Origin: Anabaena sp051781005
Lineage (GTDB): Bacteria; Cyanobacteriota; Cyanobacteriia; Cyanobacteriales; Nostocaceae
Assembly (NCBI RefSeq): GCF_051781005.1
Contig: NZ_JBPWOA010000021.1
Location: 1-64,000, forward strand
Direction: 5' to 3'
DNA: 64,000 bases
The translations under genes were made by a program, and so were the position numbers. This document shows, one piece after another, positions 9,143 to 16,410 of this stretch (its first letter is position 1; every line of letters starts with the position of its first letter). The notes under the pieces were generated by a model that did not search any database, was not told the origin of the DNA, and was given only the letters and a program-made list of their open reading frames with translations.

Positions 9143-9726
9143 TTGATATTAAAAATGATCCGCAACAAATTTGGGAAGGATTTCATTGGTCATTTTTTAT
9201 TAATACTCAAGGTTTGATTATTTGTTTGAGTCGGTTTGAAATGAATCTGGCATTAGGCAACATCCCAGCGGCACAAATTGAGTTAGAAACGGCGGCTGAA
9301 TTGATGATGGCATCGGGAGCAGCGATGGAGCTTGCTGGCAGTTTTAGTAGGAAAGAGTATGAAAGTCAAGTACGTCCGACAATGGCTCCTCCTTACGTTC
9401 AATCTAATGACTTCAGTGGACTTATGTCTTGGGAGCATTCTTGGCTGGTGAAGATATGGAAAAGACTCCGACCGGTGTTTGAACGATTACCGCCTGATCT
9501 TGAGCCTCAACATCACAAATTAGTAGCTGCTTATTTTAGTTTGGCTAAGTCCCATAAAGCTGTTTGTGAAAAGTTTGGTGGTGGTGAAGCTGGTAGCTTA
9601 AGATGTGACAATAGTACTGCTGTGGATGTATTGGATAGATTTTCTCAAAATCGCTGGCGGTTGATTGACCCGAATTTTAAAGTATCTGCTGGTTGTCCGT
9701 TCCATCAAAATGAAAAAGCAAATTAA
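9139..9726 (+). CDS. Siderophore-cluster protein with H-(n)-HxxxC motif; candidate heme-dependent aromatic hydroxylase
   Basis: 195 aa from the ATG at 9139, which has GGAG about 9 bases upstream and overlaps the previous stop. An ATG at 9121 would overlap the previous gene more deeply and is less likely. The protein is helical and soluble, with GFHWSFFIN near the start, VRPTMAP in the middle and His in SWEHSW. It also has HH followed 13 residues later by HKAVC (HxxxC), 39 residues after the SWEHSW His. An HxnHxxxC pattern is, as I recall, the heme attachment signature of SfmD, the tyrosine-derivative hydroxylase of saframycin synthesis. Conversion of Tyr to a catechol would suit a catecholate siderophore. 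I infer the function from this motif and context only; the gene itself is secure. Confidence 0.75.
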   Translation: MIDIKNDPQQIWEGFHWSFFINTQGLIICLSRFEMNLALGNIPAAQIELETAAELMMASGAAMELAGSFSRKEYESQVRPTMAPPYVQSNDFSGLMSWEHSWLVKIWKRLRPVFERLPPDLEPQHHKLVAAYFSLAKSHKAVCEKFGGGEAGSLRCDNSTAVDVLDRFSQNRWRLIDPNFKVSAGCPFHQNEKAN

Positions 9727-9761
9727 TCAGTATTTTGAAATTGATGCTATGAAAAGAAAGT

Positions 9762-10031
9762 TTGAAATTACTGTTTGAGGCACTTGAGGAATTGGAATTA
9801 GGTTGTCAAGTAGCGATCGCTCATCTTCCTATAAAATTTTTTATTGATGCCCATCCAGAAATTGAGCCTGACCAAGACTACCTGACTTGTCTGCGTTCAT
9901 GCTTAATCAAACCAGAACACCTTGACTGGGTAGAGGATATCTGGCAAATATTGCAGCAGGTAAACAACCAAATACTAACTCCTGAACTCCTGACTCCTTG
10001 CCCTGAGCGAAGCCGAAGGGCTGACTCCTGA
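9762..10031 (+). CDS. Small unknown protein, C-terminus overwritten by repeat DNA
   Basis: 89 aa from a TTG start, 35 bp after the previous gene. An ATG at 9749 is in another frame and gives only nine codons before a stop, so a small frameshift near the start is possible. The first 67 residues (EALEELELGCQ, CLIKPEHLDWVEDIWQ) look like real protein, but I recognise no family. The last 20 or so codons are read from a dispersed repeat (CCTGAGCGAAGCCGAAGGG, also at 25.6 kb and 63.5 kb). The natural C-terminus has therefore probably been lost or replaced. It ends 5 bp before the convergent MFS gene. Confidence 0.4.
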   Translation: MKLLFEALEELELGCQVAIAHLPIKFFIDAHPEIEPDQDYLTCLRSCLIKPEHLDWVEDIWQILQQVNNQILTPELLTPCPERSRRADS

Positions 10032-10038
10032 ACTCCTC
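9977..10038. repeat. Dispersed repeat at 3' junction of the siderophore operon
   Basis: Copies of ACTCCTGA/ACTCCTTG flank the core GAGCGAAGCCGAAGGGCT. The same core occurs inside the helicase gene at about 25.62 kb and, in reverse, at about 63.50 kb (CCCTTCGACTGCGCTCAGGG). Confidence 0.75.
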
Positions 10039-11335
10039 AAGAAACATCAGCATCATGATCAGGCAGAATATCCTCCACATTCCGCAGTTTTGGAAAAAAA
10101 TAGCCACTAATCCCAACTGACACAACGCATATTGAAGTAATTACATACAAAAGAGCCATACCACTACCAGTTTCTGTACCAAAGACGGGACTCAAGGTAG
10201 ATGACAACAGTCCGCCTGGTTTCATCGCTGGTTCAAAAACTTTGTCAGCTAGTGGGCCAGCAATTAAACTAGCAACTGTACCAATAATCATGCCCATTGT
10301 ATGGTCAGCAGCAAAAACCCGCCCTTGGATACTTGGCTCAACTTTGGCATACCAAATGGCAATACTGGAACTAAATAATAGGGGAAGGTTGAAAGCAGAA
10401 CAAAAACTAGTACCAATCCAAATTAATGGTATTTGACCTATACCTAATAAAATTTTGCTCAAGCCAGTACCAATAAAACCCAGCAGCATCCCGTTAATTC
10501 GGCGCTTAAATCCTCCCCAAATACTTAAAAATGAGCCGCCAACCACGCCACCCACTCCAGCCGCAGTCATAACCACACCTAAAATCTCGGTGTTACCACC
10601 TGTGCGGGCGAGAATCATGGGCTGAAAGATAGTTTCCGCTAATTGGTGAGCAAACCAAAAAAACGAGAATGCGATCGTCATGGACAACAAACTCGGTCGT
10701 GACAGGATGTAGCGAAAACCAAAGGCTAACTGTTGCCAAATTGTTTCCCCTTCTTTGTTGCTTGTCTCTGTACTAGCAGGTTGAGGTATGGAAAGGAAAA
10801 TAACTGTTCCTGCGGCTATAGCAAAGGTAGCAATATCAATCACAATAATGCCTAATAAACCGATCGCTGGATAAAAAATACCAGCTAAGGCTGGAGAAAT
10901 GATTGCGGAGGCGTGTTGAACCAAAGAACTCATACTACTAGCACGAGTGTAATGCTGCTTTGGAACCAGCAAAGGGATAGAAGCAGAATAGGCCAGATTT
11001 TGGATATGTCCAAAGCAACCAGATATGGCAACTAGCAAGTAAAGATGCCAAATTTGTAAATTGTTAGTAGCGTAGAGCAATCCAATGATGATGGTACAGA
11101 GAATGGCGATGGTGTCGCCCAAAATTATTAGATATTTACGGCGATAACGGTCTACGAGAACTCCAGCAAATAAAGAAACAAATATGAGTGGGAGTTGGTA
11201 AAAGAAACTAAATAAGGCTATGGTTGTCACCTCTCCAGTTAATTGCCAAACCCAAATAGTCAGAGCAAAGCGAGTCATGGCGCTGCCGATCGCAGAGACG
11301 ATCTGACCGCACCAAATAATCATGAAGGTACGCAC
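10037..11335 (-). CDS. MFS transporter, EntS-like (probable siderophore exporter)
   Basis: 432 aa with about 12 hydrophobic segments and no N-terminal extension. GTG start at 11335; an ATG four codons in at 11323 is an alternative. The N-terminal half has the pattern CGQIVSAIGSAMTRFAL and the loop motif DRYRRKYLI after the second helix, as in enterobactin exporter (EntS)/MFS_3 family members. Position beside the receptor operon and convergent to the NRPS operon suggests export of the siderophore, though a macrolide-type efflux role cannot be excluded from sequence. A long heptamer repeat array fills its upstream region, so its promoter either lies in repeat DNA or it is read through from the genes before it. 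Confidence 0.88.
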   Translation of the reverse strand: MRTFMIIWCGQIVSAIGSAMTRFALTIWVWQLTGEVTTIALFSFFYQLPLIFVSLFAGVLVDRYRRKYLIILGDTIAILCTIIIGLLYATNNLQIWHLYLLVAISGCFGHIQNLAYSASIPLLVPKQHYTRASSMSSLVQHASAIISPALAGIFYPAIGLLGIIVIDIATFAIAAGTVIFLSIPQPASTETSNKEGETIWQQLAFGFRYILSRPSLLSMTIAFSFFWFAHQLAETIFQPMILARTGGNTEILGVVMTAAGVGGVVGGSFLSIWGGFKRRINGMLLGFIGTGLSKILLGIGQIPLIWIGTSFCSAFNLPLLFSSSIAIWYAKVEPSIQGRVFAADHTMGMIIGTVASLIAGPLADKVFEPAMKPGGLLSSTLSPVFGTETGSGMALLYVITSICVVSVGISGYFFPKLRNVEDILPDHDADVS

Positions 11336-11364
11336 GGCAAATATGGAGAATGGGCTACTAAGTA

Positions 11365-11451
11365 GGCAGGGGGCAGGGGGCAGGGGGCAGGAGGCAGGAG
11401 GCAGGAGGCAGGAGGCAGGAGGCAGGAGGCAGGGTGCAGGGTGCAGGGGGG
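11365..11451. repeat. Heptameric tandem repeat array (GCAGGGG / GCAGGAG)
   Basis: About a dozen 7-bp units, first GCAGGGG, then GCAGGAG, then GCAGGGT. A shorter copy lies at 50226-50271. This is the short tandemly repeated repetitive (STRR) type known from heterocystous cyanobacteria. Confidence 0.9.
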
Positions 11452-11497
11452 AAAGAATGAAACACCAATGGTTTGTATCAAGCTTTTCGTGAAATGG
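11451..11497. repeat. 47-bp dispersed repeat attached to the heptamer array
   Basis: Begins GAAAGAATGAAACACCAATG and ends CTTTTCGTGAAATGG. A copy with about five mismatches lies at 50271-50317, in the same order behind a heptamer array. It stops 1 bp before the stop codon of the next gene. Confidence 0.8.
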
Positions 11498-11498
11498 A

Positions 11499-12500
11499 TT
11501 ACACAGTCATCAGTTGCTTAATGGCATACTGTTTCACAGCTTCTAAAGGTTGTTCTTCACCAGAATTAAAAGCAGTCATTACTTGACCACAAGCTTCCAC
11601 TCTTGCTAAATAACTACCTTGGCTGCTGTGATCTGGAGAGGTGAAATCAATGCGAACTTCTGCCCAATCTGCATTCCACTCATCGTTTGTTGTATCTTGA
11701 GCTAATACTTGACCAGATTTGTGGTATCCAAGCCATTCCCAGCCATGCTGCATCCAAATTTCGCGCTCGACTATTTGCTCAAATTTTGTCATTCCTGACC
11801 AACCCCGATAAAACTGGCGCAGTTGTTTAACTGGGGTGTTACGCCAAACTAAGGCATCTAAAATATCTGGTTCAATATGTCCCCAAAATTGTCCTGTGGG
11901 CAGGTCAAACAGAGTCGGTGCAAATTGATGACCACCAATGTGAGAACAGCGCCAAACTCGCAAATTTCCAGAAGATGCGGCTGCATACTCCTGGCGTAAC
12001 TTTTGATAAATAGGATAACCGAACCGAGAACAAGCAACATCTACATTTCCGTGGGTACAAACCAGAATCTCACGAATGTGATTTTGAGGCTGTTGGTATG
12101 GTTGAAATTGATCTAGGTCGTTGGGGTGTTCTAAAAAACCGGCAGTAAACTGACCGATGTGACTTTCAGGGATTAAAAATTCTTGCTTTTCAAACTCAGC
12201 AAAGCTTGTTGTAGGGCGTTTGTAATGTAGGGCGCGGACATATCCGGGGATAGAATACTCTCGGTCAGGTGCGATCGCAATTGGCATGACTGGGATGTGC
12301 CGATTTTCCAATTCATGAAATAAATCGTGAACTTGGCTGAGAATTGGATCGCTGTGCAAGTGTTCTTCTGTCCAGGGTAGTGCGGCTTCCACAACTAACC
12401 AAGTATCGCTTTTATTCGCTGTACCAATAGGGTCTTCACCGTTATTTTTGGAAACAACAGAGCAAAATTGACAATCGGATAAGAGTTTTGGGGTTGTCAT
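11499..12500 (-). CDS. Sucrase/ferredoxin-like protein (thioredoxin-fold [2Fe-2S]); probable ferric-siderophore reductase
   Basis: 333 aa, soluble. It carries the Suc_Fer-like signature: CQFC near residue 10, CTHGNVDVACSRFG near 148 and RCSHIGGHQFAP near 183. These Cys/His positions fit a thioredoxin-fold 2Fe-2S centre. The family is known from plants, fungi and bacteria and is often found with siderophore loci. Here its ATG overlaps the stop of the binding-protein gene by 4 bases, in one operon with the receptor. Reductive release of iron from the imported ferri-siderophore is the likely role. That is inferred from context, and older 'sucrase' names should not be taken as function. Confidence 0.88.
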   Translation of the reverse strand: MTTPKLLSDCQFCSVVSKNNGEDPIGTANKSDTWLVVEAALPWTEEHLHSDPILSQVHDLFHELENRHIPVMPIAIAPDREYSIPGYVRALHYKRPTTSFAEFEKQEFLIPESHIGQFTAGFLEHPNDLDQFQPYQQPQNHIREILVCTHGNVDVACSRFGYPIYQKLRQEYAAASSGNLRVWRCSHIGGHQFAPTLFDLPTGQFWGHIEPDILDALVWRNTPVKQLRQFYRGWSGMTKFEQIVEREIWMQHGWEWLGYHKSGQVLAQDTTNDEWNADWAEVRIDFTSPDHSSQGSYLARVEACGQVMTAFNSGEEQPLEAVKQYAIKQLMTV

Positions 12501-13570
12501 TTTCCTGGGGGGGAGAGTAGTTGTTTTTGTAGTTCATTGAGGTAAAGTTCTGTACCAATTGGCCCTGGTAATCCTAGACAAAGATAGGCAGGGATAAAAT
12601 ATACTCGACCTTCCTGACTCGCTGGCATAATTTGAGCGATCGCATTTTCTGACCACTGCTGCTTGAGTTTTTTCAGTTGAGGTTCAAAGTAATTCTTATT
12701 ACTAGGATGAAGTTGGCTAAAGTTTCCTCCTAGCAAAATAATTGAATCTGCACTACGAAATTCGGGCAACTTTTCTATAGAAAGTGGTGGGGGAATACTT
12801 TTATTTGACGGCACCAAACTTTGCGGAGATACTAATTTAAATCCCAAATTTGTCACCATAGAATCACAGAAACTATCACGGCGGGGAAACCTCAGTTGCT
12901 CTGAAATCGACTGACCAAGAGAGACTAACATCAGCACTTGAGGATGATCTGCCACAATAGGAGACAATGCTTTTTGAGCAGCAGCTAATCGCTGTTTACT
13001 TTCAGCTAATATTTGTTCTGCTTTTTCGGAACGTCCCAACAATTTAGCAATTGCTCGCAGATTATTTGCAGCATTAAACCTGGGAAATAACAGTGTCGGA
13101 GCAATTTTTGAAAGCATCTCATACTGTTCTCTATTGTATTCAGTACCTACAATTAAATCTGGTTTAACTTTGAGTAATGCCTCAACAGAAGGACTATTAG
13201 CAATGCCTACATTAACTAACTGACCAGATAATCTCTCCCCCAAATAGGGAATTTGCTGACTGGGATTGTTATAATCACCCCGATGCAATGGGATATAATC
13301 AGCAAATCCAACTGGTTGTACATCCAGGGAAAGTAGGAGTTCTAATGTATTGGGGCTAAGGGTCACAATTTTCTGAGGTTGACCACAAATCTTGGTTTTC
13401 CCCATTTCATGTTCAATAACTTGGCATTCGGTGCTGGAATGCCATTGTTTACTAACAGTATGTTGAGTTCCCCGATTCACGCAAGCTGTGATCATCAACA
13501 TGGTGATTATAGCCAGCAAAAAAAATTTTAAGCTGGTCAATATAATCCTCAATGTTTTTTTCGCTTTCAT
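12497..13570 (-). CDS. Iron-siderophore ABC transporter substrate-binding lipoprotein (FecB/FhuD type)
   Basis: 357 aa. The N-terminal hydrophobic segment ends in a lipobox (MITAC near residue 30), so the protein should be lipid-anchored in the periplasm. The TroA-like periplasmic-binding fold is shown by KIVTLSPNTLELLLSLDVQPVG, KPDLIVGTEYNREQYEML and IAPTLLFPRF. It would carry ferri-siderophore from the outer-membrane receptor to an inner-membrane FecCD-type permease, which is not in this window. It starts 7 bp after the receptor gene and overlaps the next gene by 4 bp, so all three should be one transcript. Confidence 0.93.
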   Translation of the reverse strand: MKAKKTLRIILTSLKFFLLAIITMLMITACVNRGTQHTVSKQWHSSTECQVIEHEMGKTKICGQPQKIVTLSPNTLELLLSLDVQPVGFADYIPLHRGDYNNPSQQIPYLGERLSGQLVNVGIANSPSVEALLKVKPDLIVGTEYNREQYEMLSKIAPTLLFPRFNAANNLRAIAKLLGRSEKAEQILAESKQRLAAAQKALSPIVADHPQVLMLVSLGQSISEQLRFPRRDSFCDSMVTNLGFKLVSPQSLVPSNKSIPPPLSIEKLPEFRSADSIILLGGNFSQLHPSNKNYFEPQLKKLKQQWSENAIAQIMPASQEGRVYFIPAYLCLGLPGPIGTELYLNELQKQLLSPPGK

Positions 13571-13577
13571 TTATTTC

Positions 13578-16244
13578 CTAAAATTCCACCGCAATTGAGC
13601 CAACTACAGTAAATGGTTGCCCTGGTTCAATAGAGCGAGTTCTGGTCAACGTGGCAGCACTACTGATATAGTCGATATCGAAGAGGTTGTTAAAGTTCAG
13701 CCCAACTCGCCAGTTATTTTTGCGATAAAATAGAGCCGCATTAGTTAGGAAATAACTATCTACCTCGAAATTATTTTGGAAGTTGCCAAACCGCTTGTCA
13801 ACATAATTGAAGCCAATTCCAAAACCTAAGCCTTGTAAACTACCCTCTTGAATTTCGTAGGTTGTCCACAGATTGGCAGTATGTTTGGGAGTGCCTGGTA
13901 AGCGATTACCAACAGGTATGGTATTATCTTCGGTAATTTCGGTATCAGTATAGGCGTAGCCAGCAATAATGTTCCATCCTGGTGCAATTGTGCCAGTGGC
14001 ACTAATTTCAAGACCGCGACTTTTCTGTTCACCAGTGGCTACAGATGCTCCCAAAACGTCAGGGTCAGCTGTGGATACATTCTGTTTGGTAATGTCAAAA
14101 TAGGCTAATGTCGCCAAAAGATTGCCTTGGAGTAATTCAGCTTTGATACCGATTTCGTAACCTGCACCACGTTCTGCTTCTAAATAATTGTTGTCAGCAT
14201 CGACAGCAAAACTTGGCACAAATGAGCGAGAGTAGCTAGTGTAAACAGAAACATTTTTGAGCGGTTTATAAACCAGACCAATTACTGGACTGAAGGCATC
14301 ATCGTATTTAGTTGCATCTGTCAGAAGATCTTTAAAATCGACGGTATCGTAGCGTAACCCGGCAAGCACCATAAATTGTTCATTCAATGCTATTTGATCT
14401 TGCAAATAGAAGCCTAATCTGGTGAATTCCTCATTCATCCTTCTGGGCGTTAGAGTGGCAAAATTTGTTCTAGGTGGAAAACCGTAGACTGGGTTAAAGA
14501 TATTTAAGGTAGTTGATCCACCTCGAAAAACTGACGTATCTACAACACTCTTGTTAAAATCAACACCAGCTAGAAGTGTATGTTTGATAGAACCTGTAGT
14601 AAACTTACCAACGGCATTAGTTTGCAGTGAATACTCATCTGATTGCGACTCTTGTAGAGCATAGGTGCGAGTGAGAATTCCTGTGGTTTCATTCAAGGAA
14701 CCAGGAAGGGTGGCTTGAAGTGTTGCATCTTGTTTGACATATCGGAAGGCATTGCGTAGAGTCCAGTTATCACTAAAGCGATGGTCTAAGTTATAGCCAA
14801 TGTTGAGAGAAGACGAATCAATAGAGTCATTAGGATCGTTGAAAATGCGACTATAAGGAACATCAGCCAGACCATTGCCAAAAGCAATTAGACCAGTATC
14901 AAACGGTCTTGTTCTATCGAGATATTCCAGGGAAAAGTTTAACTTGGTGCGATCGCTAATATTCCATGTCAAACTAGGTGCAATAAAGAAATTTTCCGTT
15001 TCTGTATTAAAGTCACGAAACCCATCTTCTGTTTGGTAAACCGCATTCAACCGATAGAGTAATTTGCCATCAGAGGTCAAAGGCCCAGAAATATCAAAGC
15101 TAGGCCGTACCAGTCCATAACTACCAAATTGAGCTTTAACTTCGGCAAATGGTTCTGATAATGGTTGTTTTGTAACCAGGTTAATTACTCCACCAGGGTC
15201 TAGCTGACCATACTGCACTGAAGCAGGGCCTTTTAAGACTTCAATCCGTTCTAGATTTGACGCTTCTGGCGAAGAAAAGTTGTCGTATAATCGAAAGCCA
15301 TCGCGTAAAATCGGGAGGCTGGCAGTACTAAAACCGCGAATTGTTATTCGATTACCTACAATAGAGTTAGCACTGCCAACCACGCCAGGGACATTGCGGA
15401 GTGCCTCATCTATGCGAGTAATTTGCTGGTCTTTCAGTATTTCTTGAGGAATAACCTGAATTGACTGAGGAACATCAATAAGTGGTGTATCCGTGCGGGT
15501 TACTGTTGCCGTATTAGGGACTTGATATCCGGTTTTTTCCCCTGTCACCACCAATTCAATTGGCTCGTCTGCTGCTGCTGATGGCTGTTCTGGCTGGGTT
15601 TCACCCTCTGACTGTGTTGCTGCTGATGGCTGTTCTGTCTGGGTTTCACCCTCTGATTGAGTTGCTGGCTGTTGGGGTGGTGATGAAGCGACAACAGGTG
15701 TCAAACCAAAAATTAATCCCTCATCACTATCAAACAACTCGGCAGTTGGTAAACTTGTTTCACCAATTATGCTGACTCGGATAGTATTATTATCTTGATT
15801 TGTGGCAGTAATCTCAGTAATGCCTGCTATGGGATTCTCAGAACGAAATGTGAAGGATTCTCCACTCGGTAAACGTAATTGTGCATTAGCAATATCAGTG
15901 ATGTAGCTATTACCAGTACTGCGATTTGTAAGCTGTAATTTGTCTCCTTGGGAAGTTTCTAGAAGTATCTCTACACCTTTATCGGTGGGATTAGCTTTCA
16001 CACCAGTTACCTGTATAACTGCTGAATTTGCTTGAGATAGCCATCCTTTTACAGTCCTAGTGGGACTAACAAAGTCACTGAGGTAGGGAATATTGTCTAC
16101 TTGCCCTTCTACAACCTTCTGTCTTTTTTTGGTGGGAGTGAGGGATTTTTTTCCTTCCACTTCCATCTTGCTGATACTTTCAGCCCATACAGGTTGAACA
16201 GCGACAAGGGCTAATGCTCCTGCTAGGAAAATTGATATCTTCAT
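13578..16244 (-). CDS. TonB-dependent siderophore receptor with AMIN domain
   Basis: 888 aa outer-membrane receptor. There is a signal peptide (cleavage near QPVWA-ES). Residues about 65-165 form an AMIN domain (VIQVTGVKANPTDKG), as in many cyanobacterial receptors. A low-complexity Gln/Ser/Glu linker comes next, then a TonB-box-like ELVVTG near 229, the plug (DVPQSIQVIPQEIL, RNVPGVVG, TIRGF, VLKGPASVQYG, GGVINLVTK) and a long beta barrel ending in a terminal Phe (SIAVEF). The plug resembles FhuA/FpvA-type siderophore receptors. It is first in an operon with the binding lipoprotein and the 2Fe-2S protein. Upstream are a TATAAT box and a direct-repeat operator candidate. Confidence 0.95.
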   Translation of the reverse strand: MKISIFLAGALALVAVQPVWAESISKMEVEGKKSLTPTKKRQKVVEGQVDNIPYLSDFVSPTRTVKGWLSQANSAVIQVTGVKANPTDKGVEILLETSQGDKLQLTNRSTGNSYITDIANAQLRLPSGESFTFRSENPIAGITEITATNQDNNTIRVSIIGETSLPTAELFDSDEGLIFGLTPVVASSPPQQPATQSEGETQTEQPSAATQSEGETQPEQPSAAADEPIELVVTGEKTGYQVPNTATVTRTDTPLIDVPQSIQVIPQEILKDQQITRIDEALRNVPGVVGSANSIVGNRITIRGFSTASLPILRDGFRLYDNFSSPEASNLERIEVLKGPASVQYGQLDPGGVINLVTKQPLSEPFAEVKAQFGSYGLVRPSFDISGPLTSDGKLLYRLNAVYQTEDGFRDFNTETENFFIAPSLTWNISDRTKLNFSLEYLDRTRPFDTGLIAFGNGLADVPYSRIFNDPNDSIDSSSLNIGYNLDHRFSDNWTLRNAFRYVKQDATLQATLPGSLNETTGILTRTYALQESQSDEYSLQTNAVGKFTTGSIKHTLLAGVDFNKSVVDTSVFRGGSTTLNIFNPVYGFPPRTNFATLTPRRMNEEFTRLGFYLQDQIALNEQFMVLAGLRYDTVDFKDLLTDATKYDDAFSPVIGLVYKPLKNVSVYTSYSRSFVPSFAVDADNNYLEAERGAGYEIGIKAELLQGNLLATLAYFDITKQNVSTADPDVLGASVATGEQKSRGLEISATGTIAPGWNIIAGYAYTDTEITEDNTIPVGNRLPGTPKHTANLWTTYEIQEGSLQGLGFGIGFNYVDKRFGNFQNNFEVDSYFLTNAALFYRKNNWRVGLNFNNLFDIDYISSAATLTRTRSIEPGQPFTVVGSIAVEF

Positions 16245-16333
16245 ATTTTACGTCCTGACGAATCCTTGCAACTAAACCCCGATCAGGCTAGTTAGCTATT
16301 AGTTAAGAATCTTTTGCAAAAGTGAGTGAAAAA

Positions 16334-16339
16334 ATTATA
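16334..16339 (-). promoter_or_regulatory. Candidate -10 box of the TonB receptor operon
   Basis: TATAAT on the minus strand (ATTATA on the plus strand), 90 bp before the receptor ATG. There is no good -35 hexamer at 17 bp spacing, as expected for an activator-dependent promoter. Confidence 0.5.
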
Positions 16340-16360
16340 CGAAGTTAACCTCTAGAATTT

Positions 16361-16399
16361 CTTTGTGAAACGGACTTTTTTCTTTGTGAAACGGACTTT
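16361..16399 (-). promoter_or_regulatory. Two 18-bp direct repeats, candidate AraC/PchR-type operator
   Basis: CTTTGTGAAACGGACTTT occurs at 16361-16378 and again, identical, at 16382-16399, a 21-bp period (two helical turns). Relative to the TATAAT box the pair would span about -34 to -72. That is the usual place for an AraC-family activator that contacts the polymerase. The regulator gene lies directly upstream. Confidence 0.65.
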
Positions 16400-16410
16400 C
16401 TTAAAAAAGG

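Noticed and set aside
11365..11451. CRISPR array
   Set aside because: Seven-base tandem units without spacers; this is an STRR array. The same applies to the arrays at 40222, 45903, 50226, 53619 and 61724.
11480..11497. Third copy of the receptor operator (CTTTTCGTGAAATGG)
   Set aside because: Only partly similar to CTTTGTGAAACGGACTTT, and the same string occurs at 50303-50317 as part of a dispersed repeat.
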